Shown: positions 1 to 8,652 of the stretch, in pieces
How positions within the stretch are numbered: the stretch's first letter is position 1
Layout: each line of letters opens with the position of its first letter
Assembly (NCBI GenBank): GCA_002162955.1
Contig: MABD01000034.1
Span: forward strand, 1-64,000
Direction: 5' to 3'
DNA length: 64,000 nt
DNA from: Gammaproteobacteria bacterium 45_16_T64
Lineage (GTDB): Bacteria; Pseudomonadota; Gammaproteobacteria; Pseudomonadales; Ketobacteraceae
Notes under the pieces: generated by a model
What the model saw: the letters and a program-made list of their open reading frames with translations, nothing else
What the model was told of the DNA's origin: nothing
Databases searched by the model: none
Program-made: the position numbers and the translations under genes

Positions 1-26
1 ACGAATGACTATTGGTCACCCGTAGA

Positions 27-302
27 TTACGAAGAAATGCAGAAAGCAGTGTAATTTGGTGTCCGGCAAAGTGTTGACAGATCAAGATTGGGTACTACTT
101 TTACGTGCTTATAGTAGTGTGACTTCGGATCTGTATCTGGCGAAACTCTAGATTCAGATTGAAACAATACAGAGAAACAGAAGTAGTCCTCTGCAATCTT
201 ACCAAATCGATGCTCACCATCTAGATTTTTGGCATGAGAATTCCAAAGCGTCCTTATTGCCTCTCGATACTCTAAAACTAAATCCGTAATATCTTCATTC
301 AT
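27..302 (-). CDS. hypothetical protein, integron-cassette-like
   Basis: A 91-residue protein that I do not recognise. It has no signal peptide, membrane segment or known motif; the N-terminal half is predicted helical and charged, and the last 40 residues are poor in recognisable structure, so a frameshifted or shortened C-terminus is possible. The ATG at 302 lies six bases after the right core (GCGTTAC on the minus strand) of an attC-like site, the usual position for the first codon of an integron gene cassette. That placement, more than the protein, is why I call it a gene. Confidence 0.5.
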   Translation of the reverse strand: MNEDITDLVLEYREAIRTLWNSHAKNLDGEHRFGKIAEDYFCFSVLFQSESRVSPDTDPKSHYYKHVKVVPNLDLSTLCRTPNYTAFCISS

Positions 303-731
303 AGCGTGTAACGCCTACCACGACAGACAGAGCGAATTGGTGTCTATGCTCCGCACAAATGATGCCAAATCGCGGAGCTCTGAAGCTGACACTGGTTAAG
401 CATTTTTTCATTCATTATACTCTAGTGGCTCATTTGACTTCCGCCGCCAGTCACATTTCAAATATTTTTTGCACGCCATGTTTTTAATAGCACCCCACAT
501 TTAGGACATGGAGGCTAGCTTTTTTCACAACGAGTATAAACATATTGATTTTCGAATAGCCCCTTGTAACATCCTCGGGAATATTTGTTTCCTTACATAA
601 AGTACCGACTCAATACTCTTCTCTCATTTCATTAAGAATCATCACAACGGGAAGGGGAGCAAAGTAACCCCATACTTCTTTCCCGCAGCGAATGCAGGTT
701 ACTTTTTCAAGAGTCTCTAACCTGACCACAC
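303..731. other. gap with an attC-like site and a decayed cassette
   Basis: This gap has no intact gene. It holds attC-like site 1 (308-400) and most of a broken zinc-ribbon reading frame (458-763), both read on the minus strand. The 401-457 segment shows nothing I can name. Confidence 0.45.
308..400 (-). repeat. attC-like site 1
   Basis: Read on the minus strand, this 93-base stretch starts with a TTAAC inverse core and ends with GCGTTAC. Inside is a perfect 7-bp inverted repeat, GCTCCGC (348-354) and GCGGAGC (372-378). Imperfect dyad symmetry with outer TTAAC/GTTA cores is what integron recombination sites look like. It ends six bases before the start codon of the gene at 27-302. Confidence 0.5.
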
Positions 732-763
732 TTAACGCATGGGTGCGGATTTTTCGCGTCCAT
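458..763 (-). pseudogene. decayed zinc-ribbon protein gene
   Basis: Minus-strand reading gives protein-like pieces in different frames. From an ATG at 763 the frame reads MDAKNPHPCVKCGQ. A one-base shift near 722 continues into a second CxxC (TCIRCGKEV) until a TGA at 610-612. A further frame holds a third and fourth cysteine group (TRCEKS, then PPCPKCG) broken by a TAG, ending at TGA 458-460. CxxC pairs spaced about 13 residues apart are typical of zinc ribbons. The 5' end overlaps the 3' end of the HAD-like gene. One shift could be a sequencing error, but two stops and two shifts suggest real decay. Boundaries are approximate. Confidence 0.45.
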
Positions 764-780
764 TGCCTTTACTTGTTAAC
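732..780 (-). repeat. attC-like site 2
   Basis: On the minus strand this reads from GTTAACAAG (772-780) to GCGTTAA (732-738), the same outer cores as the other attC-like sites here, about 49 bases long. The last codons and the stop of the HAD-like gene lie inside it, which happens in integron cassettes. The internal dyad symmetry is weak. Confidence 0.35.
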
Positions 781-1235
781 TTTTCTAATACTTGCTGCCA
801 ACTTACCACTCTAGCCAAATCTTCTCGAGCATTTTCGTTTCCAAAGATAAATAAGTTTGGAATCAGTCCTGTTAGCACATCTAGAACCTCTTCGCTATCA
901 TCGATAAAATGAGTAAGCCCAAGAGGTTCACAAAGGATCCGTTTTTCAGTTCTTTTAGAGCAGAAAAGTAAATTTGAAGCAATAAATCCTGTTTCTTGAT
1001 AAAAGCCAACCTTGCTTAGCCATGACCTCGTAGCTATTTGGGTTGATTTACTCGCCTTAGAAATAATCCAAACCTCAGCATTTAGAGACTTAATTAACTT
1101 TGATATTGACTCAATTGCACCTGTCTGTTCGATAGATTGCCCCATATCTGGATCAAAGGGGCTATCTCCATCTGCTGGTTTTACAATTACCCCTCCAAAA
1201 TCAATGCCTATTTTCATTGAATATATCTCAGACAT
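732..1235 (-). CDS. HAD-superfamily-like protein (cassette gene)
   Basis: A 167-residue cytoplasmic protein. Residues 8-15 read KIGIDFGG, which resembles HAD motif I with its first Asp, and residues near 110 read HFIDDS, which resembles the acidic motif IV. This fits a small HAD-like phosphatase or a relative; the substrate is unknown. A Lys/Ser-rich middle (IISKASKST) could hold motif II. The ATG at 1235 is seven bases after the right core of attC-like site 3; a second ATG (MKIGID) lies at 1217. The C-terminal 15 or so residues are encoded by attC-like site 2 and may not be conserved. Confidence 0.65.
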   Translation of the reverse strand: MSEIYSMKIGIDFGGVIVKPADGDSPFDPDMGQSIEQTGAIESISKLIKSLNAEVWIISKASKSTQIATRSWLSKVGFYQETGFIASNLLFCSKRTEKRILCEPLGLTHFIDDSEEVLDVLTGLIPNLFIFGNENAREDLARVVSWQQVLEKLTSKGNGREKSAPMR

Positions 1236-1241
1236 AAATAA

Positions 1242-1282
1242 GTTAACGCGGCTAATAACGAATGGTAATGCTCTTGTTAAAA
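1242..1282 (-). repeat. attC-like site 3
   Basis: On the minus strand it reads TTAACAAGAGC ... GCGTTAAC over about 41 bases, with imperfect dyad symmetry between the two ends. It sits between the stop of the lipoprotein gene and the ATG (1235) of the HAD-like gene, as a cassette recombination site would. A flanking ACCGAA/TTCGGT pair just upstream may extend the fold. Confidence 0.5.
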
Positions 1283-1317
1283 ACCGAAGCCATAGAAAAT
1301 TTAAGCGCTTTTCGGTA

Positions 1318-1941
1318 CTAAGTAACCGTAAATGCGCAAATATCTACAGGTTTAAATACCACACTACCTTTGATTTCTTCCAGTATTTCATTTTCATCTG
1401 ATCTTGTAGAGAACCTCCCTTTAGACAACCCAATTGCCACCATTTTCCCTTCATTAAAAGTGATGTATTGAACTAAGTCATCTTTCTTTGAGGATAGATG
1501 GACATTATACTCGATTTTACGATAACCATCTCCCAAGTTTGAGATTACTACACCCTTCAATTCATCTTTTCCAAAAGGGTGAATGTAATCTATTTTATTT
1601 GACGATAAGAACTGAGTCATTAATGATTTGTATTCACAGTTCACTGCCTGTAAAAGACCAATGGGCAAATCGACCAGCATGAAAAAAACACCAAACTTTG
1701 GTTCAGAATCTGTATGGTCGTTCTCCACAATAACATAGCTAAATATCGCATCTTCCTTTTCAACATCCTTTAATTTTTTTAGTGCTCTCTGCACCTTAGA
1801 ATTTCCCGTTCGCAAAACTCTAAATCCTTGCGGTATTGTAAATTTCACATCATTAACATCTACCAATTCACTATTTTTTGGTAATTTGTTAAGTGAGCAA
1901 CCAGAAATCAGAAAAAAAATGGCAAAAAATAGATATCTCAT
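1318..1941 (-). CDS. small lipoprotein (cassette gene)
   Basis: A 207-residue predicted lipoprotein. It begins MRYLFFAIFFLISGC, a hydrophobic stretch ending in a lipobox with the acylated Cys at residue 15, so the mature protein should be membrane-anchored in the envelope. The rest is a mixed alpha/beta domain without a family I recognise. I chose the ATG at 1941 because the signal peptide starts there and because it lies eight bases after the GCGTTAA core of attC-like site 4. The longer upstream reading frame would run through that site and is unlikely. Confidence 0.65.
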   Translation of the reverse strand: MRYLFFAIFFLISGCSLNKLPKNSELVDVNDVKFTIPQGFRVLRTGNSKVQRALKKLKDVEKEDAIFSYVIVENDHTDSEPKFGVFFMLVDLPIGLLQAVNCEYKSLMTQFLSSNKIDYIHPFGKDELKGVVISNLGDGYRKIEYNVHLSSKKDDLVQYITFNEGKMVAIGLSKGRFSTRSDENEILEEIKGSVVFKPVDICAFTVT

Positions 1942-1949
1942 AATACTTT

Positions 1950-2002
1950 TTAACGCTTCGCTGAGAAGCGCCGCTGTTTGTTTTCGGTGACGCCTTGTTA
2001 AG
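1950..2002 (-). repeat. attC-like site 4
   Basis: On the minus strand this 53-base site reads CTTAACAAGGCG ... GAAGCGTTAA. The right half folds as CGCTTC-TCAGC-GAAGCG. Outer TTAAC/GCGTTAA cores, the dyad symmetry, and its place between a stop codon (2013) and the next start codon (1941) make it the clearest of the four attC-like sites. Confidence 0.55.
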
Positions 2003-2012
2003 TGCATACACG

Positions 2013-2294
2013 CTAAATGCATCGCGGCGCTTGATATATAAAGTTGGGCCAGCTTAGCACAATAAACATTGTTAGAGTGAATAAAAATTGAACAGAAACG
2101 GACACTAAATACACTCTTGTAAATGAGCCTTTCACAAGAATGGCTGTAAGAGCCACTACAAGATTTGCAACAAGTGACAGGGTTACAAATACCATATATT
2201 GCAGGCCCCAACGCCAGCTATCTTCTCCACATGGAGCCTGCCCAAATCTCCCTGTAATGAAAAATAGGTACACCACAATGGCTAGCGAAGACAA
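2013..2294 (-). CDS. small membrane protein (cassette gene)
   Basis: A 93-residue protein with about three hydrophobic segments (near residues 3-15, 30-52 and 60-85), so a small inner-membrane protein of unknown function. No ATG opens it. The frame can start at TTG 2294, or at a nonstandard ATT at 2318 that would add eight hydrophobic residues and complete the first helix; an in-frame TAG lies just upstream of that. The stop is followed 11 bases later by attC-like site 4. The start is uncertain. Confidence 0.45.
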   Translation of the reverse strand: MSSLAIVVYLFFITGRFGQAPCGEDSWRWGLQYMVFVTLSLVANLVVALTAILVKGSFTRVYLVSVSVQFLFTLTMFIVLSWPNFIYQAPRCI

Positions 2295-2330
2295 AAGTAA
2301 TAGGCAAAATATCTTAATTTTATTCTTGAT

Positions 2331-2711
2331 CTAGAATTACTCCGTAACTCTAAAGCCACTTAAAGAGAACGTCATCGTACCGTTCTTTGACCATTTCTCT
2401 GCGTGAATTCGAAACCTTCTTCTTATCTCGACCCGATTTTTTAAAGCATGGAAGCACCCTTGCAGCCCGCATAATATCACCGTTTAGCATTAACAAATTG
2501 CGCAGATTGCAGACCTTTCTTTTCGGTACTCAATACCAAGCGCTCTGTGCCACTATCTTTCTCTATCGTCATATCATTCAACGCTAAATTCAACACCACG
2601 ATGCTAAATACCGGCTACTAGGGACGTTGCTTTATTGCTCTCGCTCTAGAATCAATGTGATTTCATCTACTATCCATTAGCTGGTTAGTAGCACTAACGT
2701 TTATTCGGTAT
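2331..2711. other. gap before the cassette run; possible tiny ORFs
   Basis: No confident gene. On the minus strand two tiny frames lie in tandem: 2477-2572 (31 codons, from MTIEKDSG) and 2350-2472 (40 codons, from MRAARVLP, very basic). A GTTAGT/ACTAAC dyad at about 2684-2698 and a GCGTTGA core near 2577-2583 could mark one more degenerate attC, but this is weak. No integrase gene or attI site was recognised here. Confidence 0.3.
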
Positions 2712-3704
2712 TCAAGCGATATCAAAACTGCTCTTTGCCGTATTACACATATCATCGTGTATCTTTCTAACAAACTCTGCTTTTTTATGCACCTTGTTAC
2801 TTCCGAGCGCTAACAGATAGTGGCATGACGCGTAACTTCTCGCCTTCTTATCATATATGCTCACCCAGCGCGTACGTTCTCTTAAACGTTCAGATTTAAT
2901 TGGCCAAACACCTGAGTTTGGCTTTAGTCTCTCGATACCGATTCGCCACGGTTTAGGGCTTACCCTCGCCCTAAAACACTGTTGATTCTTACACATCTGG
3001 ATATAGGTAGCATCGGATTGTAGATCCGTTAATAAACGGATAGCTTCTTCACTGGTCGGCGAATAAACATCATTCATTACAAGTACCCGATACCCCATAG
3101 GCGTGCGATACAGCCGAAGATGAAGTGCTGTATTCTCACTGGAAACCTGTTTAATACGCTTGAGTGCTTTAGCCTCTTGCCCACCGGTGATACGTTGGAC
3201 GAGCGAGTTGATAAACCCCGCGAGCGTTGACGTCAGCATGAGTGCAATCACAACACCGACAGCAAACGCTGCCCATGTTTGAAAGAACCATTGCTGAAAA
3301 AATAGTGCCGCGACCGATGCCAATGATAGAAGCACCACAAATGCGATCATATTTATAGTAAATGGGATGCTATATTCGAAATCAATATCTGCAAAAAGTA
3401 CATCAGGCGTATTCAAACATAGCGCCCCATAAGTATTTCTTGATATCACGACATCTTGATGCGTTGACATCACTTCCTCACGGATGGGTATACCTTCCGC
3501 GCCGTTATAAGAAGTTTTATGATCGATACGACGAACGTCACCGTCCCTTTCTAGAGTCTGGACGGCATCATTCAATCGAGAGTCCGCATGCTTTTTTGCT
3601 TCTAGCTCGCTTTCATCAGACCAACCGAATCGCTTTATCGTGAACTGCCGACCGCCCACAACTTTTTTGGTTTTTGATTCTGACCAATATTTTGGAACTA
3701 TCAT
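2712..3704 (-). CDS. conserved membrane protein of unknown function
   Basis: A 330-residue protein. Residues 1-110 are soluble and hold the phrase YGALCLNTPDVLFADID, which I recall from a family of bacterial hypothetical membrane proteins. Two membrane segments follow at about residues 114-135 and 139-165. The remaining 165 residues are cytoplasmic or periplasmic, with an RLYRTPMGYRVLV strand and several Cys/Trp residues near the end. The gene overlaps the 3701-4021 gene by four bases (ATGA), so the two are probably translated together. Function unknown. Confidence 0.7.
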   Translation of the reverse strand: MIVPKYWSESKTKKVVGGRQFTIKRFGWSDESELEAKKHADSRLNDAVQTLERDGDVRRIDHKTSYNGAEGIPIREEVMSTHQDVVISRNTYGALCLNTPDVLFADIDFEYSIPFTINMIAFVVLLSLASVAALFFQQWFFQTWAAFAVGVVIALMLTSTLAGFINSLVQRITGGQEAKALKRIKQVSSENTALHLRLYRTPMGYRVLVMNDVYSPTSEEAIRLLTDLQSDATYIQMCKNQQCFRARVSPKPWRIGIERLKPNSGVWPIKSERLRERTRWVSIYDKKARSYASCHYLLALGSNKVHKKAEFVRKIHDDMCNTAKSSFDIA

Positions 3705-4021
3705 GATGGGCCTGTCTTCGTTACATCAATATCTGGCTCAGGCAGGACCTCACCAACGACAACGTCTGACCTCTGACCCGTATGACTATCGATAGTAAAA
3801 GAAAAGTCATGCCCTCCTGAAGCATCCTTAGGATATATGCTGATAGAGTAACCTCCCTGTTGCTCTTCAATGCTAATACCCATGGTATCGATTAGAATCG
3901 CCACCCCTGCACTCAAGTCGCCGTACACGCCCAAATCACCCTGCTCTTTCAACACTTGATCGAGCAATGCGATGGCCTTCTTGCGCGCGTACGGCTTTCC
4001 CTCAAATTGAATATCATCCAC
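3701..4021 (-). CDS. hypothetical protein, partner of the membrane protein
   Basis: A 106-residue acidic cytoplasmic protein with no motif I recognise. An N-terminal helical part (residues 10-30) is followed by beta-strand-like text. It is the first gene of a two-gene unit with the 330-residue membrane protein, overlapping it by four bases, which suggests a shared job. Confidence 0.6.
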   Translation of the reverse strand: MDDIQFEGKPYARKKAIALLDQVLKEQGDLGVYGDLSAGVAILIDTMGISIEEQQGGYSISIYPKDASGGHDFSFTIDSHTGQRSDVVVGEVLPEPDIDVTKTGPS

Positions 4022-4065
4022 AGCAATACCGTTCTAATAAGTTAGGCTGATTAGATTTATCGTCC

Positions 4066-4719
4066 CTACAGCCGCCTTACCACTTCTTTCACCAACGCAT
4101 TAATGCCTTCGGCTGCTTCACTAATTCGCCCCGCTAACATATACGCCGGGGTTGTTACGATGTTCTTATCTTCATCGATAATATAGGCTCCAACGGTACA
4201 ATCTTTATGGTCGCCACCCATGGCGTTAATCGCGCCAGCGGTATCAGCATCATTTCCAATCGTACATTGTGTTCCTTCACCGAATAACAGAGGGGCCATT
4301 GCGGGTGCTATGCATATTAAACCAACCACTTTTTTCTGTTTGTGAACGGCTTGGGTAAATTCAGCAACGGCAGGGTTTACTTTCATATCCGCACCGGCCA
4401 CGGCAAAATCCGATAGGTTTTTAGCTGCACCAAAACCTCCAGGAATTATTGCACCCGCGTAGTCATCTGGTTTAGCGTCGGCGATATCGATAATGTCGCC
4501 ACGTGCAACACGGGCAGATTCAACCAGTACATTACGTGTTTCTTGCATTTCTTCGCCAGTGATGTGATTAATCACATGCATCTGATCTACGTTAGGCGCC
4601 ATACACTGATAAGGTATACCCGCTTGATCCAGTGCCAATAATACTAAGGTGCTTTCGTATATTTCTGATCCGTCGTATACGCCACAACCCGATAAAATAA
4701 CCGCCACTTTATTGCTCAT
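4066..4719 (-). CDS. elbB: ElbB-like DJ-1/PfpI glyoxalase
   Basis: A 217-residue protein of the ElbB (isoprenoid biosynthesis glyoxalase-like) branch of the DJ-1/PfpI superfamily. The N-terminus reads VILSGCGVYDGSEIYE, and the nucleophile-elbow cysteine is in GLICIAPAMAP. Family members show weak glyoxalase activity in vitro; the in vivo role is unsettled. I start it at the internal ATG 4719 (MSNKVAVIL) because known ElbB proteins begin there and the upstream extension is basic and unlike the family. It lies 47 bases downstream of the ArsM-like gene on the same strand and probably shares its transcript. Confidence 0.85.
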   Translation of the reverse strand: MSNKVAVILSGCGVYDGSEIYESTLVLLALDQAGIPYQCMAPNVDQMHVINHITGEEMQETRNVLVESARVARGDIIDIADAKPDDYAGAIIPGGFGAAKNLSDFAVAGADMKVNPAVAEFTQAVHKQKKVVGLICIAPAMAPLLFGEGTQCTIGNDADTAGAINAMGGDHKDCTVGAYIIDEDKNIVTTPAYMLAGRISEAAEGINALVKEVVRRL

Positions 4720-4766
4720 TGTTCTTTTCCTTGTTGATAACCGTTTTATCAATCATTACGTCAGTA

Positions 4767-5882
4767 TTAGCAACAACCTGTATCGCCACTATTATGAATG
4801 CCACCTTTGGTCTCTTTTACCGGTCGCAATGAACCTGACGGTTTACAGAAACCCGATTTCTCCGCTGGTGCTTCAGCAGGTTGCACAGCAATAAAGTGAT
4901 CTTTATAGGCTCCTTCTGTAATATTGGCAAAGAAACGCTCACTCACCGCAATACGATCACCTCTACCGTATACACGACCGTAATCGTCTTTTACTTCTTT
5001 GAATGGTCCTTTATAGATTACCGCTTGCCCACCCTCTAACGCGTCAACATCTGAAGGTTTATACGCCGTTAAGGTCACGGAACGAAACTCAATACCTTCT
5101 ACTGTTTGCCAAGGGTCGCCGTCCCATTTGTCATATTCAACACCAATAAAACCGGCGGCAAGAAAGGTATCTGCAAATTGCTTTTCTTGGAATGCACCTG
5201 ATATACACCCGCTCCATAAGTGAGGGTCATTTCGCAGATGCTCAGGCACATACTCGTCACATACGATATCGGAAATGGCCACTCGGCCTCCTGGCTTAAG
5301 CACACGAAAGATCTCACTGATCATTTGCGTGCGATCTTCCTCTGCAACGAGGTTCAATACACAGTTGGATACCACTAGATCCACACTAGCGCTCTCTACC
5401 ATAGGGTTGTCACGGCGTTCTTTGCGTTTCCAGGCTTCAAATGCTTCAAGGTCATCAAGAGTCGTCAGCGGGTTGGTCGCGATATAGTCGCCAACCTTAT
5501 CCAAGCTCAACGCGAGGTCTTGAATATGGCCTTTACGAAAATCAACACGATCGCTACCAAGTTTATCCGCCATAGCAGCTTGATGACTGCGGGCAAGTGC
5601 TAACATATCATCTGTCATATCGACACCGATAACGGAACCTTCGTTGCCCACTAGCTGTGCTGCCATATAACAGATTTTGCCGCCACCACTACCCAGGTCA
5701 AGAATGGTATCACCGGTTTTGGCATATCGAGAAGGGTCACCGCAACCGTAATCTCGATCAATAATTTCTTGGGGTAGTATTTTAAGTAGCTCACGATCAT
5801 AATCGACAGGACAGCATAGGCTCTCCTCTCTCGCTTTTGCGCCTTCAGAATATCGTTCAACTACACTGTTTTTTACATCCAT
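4767..5882 (-). CDS. arsM: ArsM-like arsenite methyltransferase
   Basis: A 371-residue class I SAM-dependent methyltransferase. The SAM-binding motif is ILDLGSGGGK (about residue 60). Cysteines sit where ArsM enzymes bind trivalent arsenic: an early CC pair (residues 23-24), NCVLNL in the core, and SGCISGAF further on. The tail ends in a Cys pair (GDTGCC). ArsM adds methyl groups from SAM to arsenite in the cytoplasm. It starts two bases after the stop of the upstream flavoprotein, so the two are co-transcribed and perhaps translationally coupled. No arsR, arsB, arsC or ArsS-like gene is nearby, so the true substrate could differ. Confidence 0.75.
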   Translation of the reverse strand: MDVKNSVVERYSEGAKAREESLCCPVDYDRELLKILPQEIIDRDYGCGDPSRYAKTGDTILDLGSGGGKICYMAAQLVGNEGSVIGVDMTDDMLALARSHQAAMADKLGSDRVDFRKGHIQDLALSLDKVGDYIATNPLTTLDDLEAFEAWKRKERRDNPMVESASVDLVVSNCVLNLVAEEDRTQMISEIFRVLKPGGRVAISDIVCDEYVPEHLRNDPHLWSGCISGAFQEKQFADTFLAAGFIGVEYDKWDGDPWQTVEGIEFRSVTLTAYKPSDVDALEGGQAVIYKGPFKEVKDDYGRVYGRGDRIAVSERFFANITEGAYKDHFIAVQPAEAPAEKSGFCKPSGSLRPVKETKGGIHNSGDTGCC

Positions 5883-5884
5883 TG

Positions 5885-7402
5885 CTATTGCTTACCTTTA
5901 TCTTGTGTCTGTTCGTCATCGCTCACTTTGGCGGGCTTACCACGCCGCCAACGGTGAAATCTCTCTGACCATTTAAGTAATTTCTCTGGCGCATGATTGC
6001 GTTTCCATTCACCCGCCACGTATTTGTTCGCTTCATTCATCGTGGGATAGATATGAATCGTACCCAACACTTTGTTTAACCCCAAGCCATGGCGCATCGC
6101 CAATACAAACTCAGCAATGAGGTCGCCTGCATGGTGTCCGACAATGGTGACACCCAGTATTTTGTCCTTGCCTGGCTTGGTGAGTACTTTTACAAACCCT
6201 TCTGTTTCTTCATCGGCAATGGCACGGTCCAGCTCATTAAAGGTATAGCCCGTCATTTCATAGGCAATTCCCTGCTCTTTCGCTTCTTGCTCATTCAGCC
6301 CAACCCGCGCCACCTCTGGATCAGTAAAGGTCGCCCAGGGGATCACGCTGTAATCCACGGGGAATTTTTTGACGATGCCAAACAACCCATTCACTGCGGC
6401 ATACCAGGCTTGATGGGCGGCAGTATGGGTAAATTGATAAGGTCCCGCAACATCACCGCACGCCATAATGTGCTTATGGGCTGGTGTGCGTAAATACTTA
6501 TCGACCTTTATGGTGCCTTGTGGCGCTAATTCAATACCCAGCTCTTCTAGGCCCAAGCCGTTAGTGTTAGCAGAGCGCCCAACCGCCACCAGAATTTCAT
6601 CACACAATACCGTTAAACGTTTGCCATTTTGCTCACATACCACCACTTTGTCTCGGGCCACTTGCTCAACCGCCGTCACCTTGGCTCCTGTGAGCACGGT
6701 AACATCGTCTCGGCGAAATGAACGCTCCACCCACGCTGACACTTCTTCATCTTCTCTGACCATAAGCCGAGGCAACATTTCGATTTGGGTAACAGCAACA
6801 CCAAGTCGTGCAAAGCTCTGACTTAACTCACAGCCAATGGGGCCTCCGCCCATCACCACCATACGCCGTGGTTTAACCCGCAAACGCCATACGGTATCAG
6901 AGGTGAGGCATCCAATTTCTCGCAAACCGGGTATCGGAGGCACAAACGGACGAGCACCAGTGGCTATCACAATACTTCTGGCCGTTAAAATACGCCCATC
7001 AACCTCGACTTCCCAAGGGGAAATCATCTTGGCTCTGCCCTTGATCACGTCAACCCCGATCCCGTGATAACGTTCAACGGAATCATGGGGTTCTACTGTT
7101 TTGATGGTTCGTTGCACCCGCTCCATCACATCAGAGAAGTCAAATTCAGGGGTCGTGGACTTCAAGCCGAATTCCCGCCCCCGCTCCATATACGACACCA
7201 TGCGTGCAGAGCGAATTAGACTCTTACTCGGAACGCATCCCGTGTTAAGGCAGTCGCCCCCCATCTTACCGGCTTCGATAAGTGTCACTTTTGCCTTCAC
7301 AACAGCAGCAATGTAGGAAGTCACTAGGCCGGCGGCACCTGCGCCAATAACGATCAGATTTCGATCAAAAACTTTAGGTTTGACAAATTGTTTCACAGTC
7401 AT
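5885..7402 (-). CDS. mercuric-reductase-like flavoprotein disulfide oxidoreductase
   Basis: A 505-residue FAD/NAD(P)-dependent disulfide oxidoreductase related to MerA and dihydrolipoamide dehydrogenase. The FAD fingerprint is GAGAAG (residues 20-25), the redox-active pair is Cys51/Cys56 in GGDCLNTGC, and the NAD(P) fingerprint is GGGPIG (about residue 190). The dimerisation domain holds GHHAGDLI and HIYPTMNEA, where the catalytic His is expected (HIYPT). There is no N-terminal heavy-metal domain and no C-terminal vicinal Cys pair as in true MerA, so mercury reduction is not supported. It heads the unit with arsM and elbB, which hints at handling of a thiol-reactive metalloid or electrophile (inference). 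Confidence 0.8.
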   Translation of the reverse strand: MTVKQFVKPKVFDRNLIVIGAGAAGLVTSYIAAVVKAKVTLIEAGKMGGDCLNTGCVPSKSLIRSARMVSYMERGREFGLKSTTPEFDFSDVMERVQRTIKTVEPHDSVERYHGIGVDVIKGRAKMISPWEVEVDGRILTARSIVIATGARPFVPPIPGLREIGCLTSDTVWRLRVKPRRMVVMGGGPIGCELSQSFARLGVAVTQIEMLPRLMVREDEEVSAWVERSFRRDDVTVLTGAKVTAVEQVARDKVVVCEQNGKRLTVLCDEILVAVGRSANTNGLGLEELGIELAPQGTIKVDKYLRTPAHKHIMACGDVAGPYQFTHTAAHQAWYAAVNGLFGIVKKFPVDYSVIPWATFTDPEVARVGLNEQEAKEQGIAYEMTGYTFNELDRAIADEETEGFVKVLTKPGKDKILGVTIVGHHAGDLIAEFVLAMRHGLGLNKVLGTIHIYPTMNEANKYVAGEWKRNHAPEKLLKWSERFHRWRRGKPAKVSDDEQTQDKGKQ

Positions 7403-7533
7403 GCACTAAACGTCCCTAATTTGGCTCAAAATATTCTCTAATCCGCCATAAAGCGATATGCTTAACGCTATCACGAATGCAGTAATCATAGCGTAAGGTG
7501 GCCGCTAAAAAAGCTTAATTTACAAGGTTATAG

Positions 7534-8640
<1,107 letters not shown>

Positions 8641-8652
8641 TAGGAGTAATCA

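Noticed and set aside
1012-1401. 129-codon plus-strand reading frame over the HAD-like gene
   Set aside because: It runs antisense through the HAD-like gene, an attC-like site and the lipoprotein 3' end, and the protein text has no family features.
2387-2587. 66-codon plus-strand frame in the gap at 2.4-2.6 kb
   Set aside because: No ribosome-binding site and no recognisable protein pattern; the minus strand is equally open there.
2577-2700. A fifth attC-like site downstream of the 330-residue membrane protein gene
   Set aside because: A CTAACCAGC/GCGTTGA core pair exists, but internal symmetry is poor and no convincing gene follows the core.
5885-7402. Mercuric reductase (merA)
   Set aside because: The redox Cys pair is present, but the N-terminal metal-binding domain and C-terminal vicinal cysteines are missing, and no merR/T/P genes are nearby.
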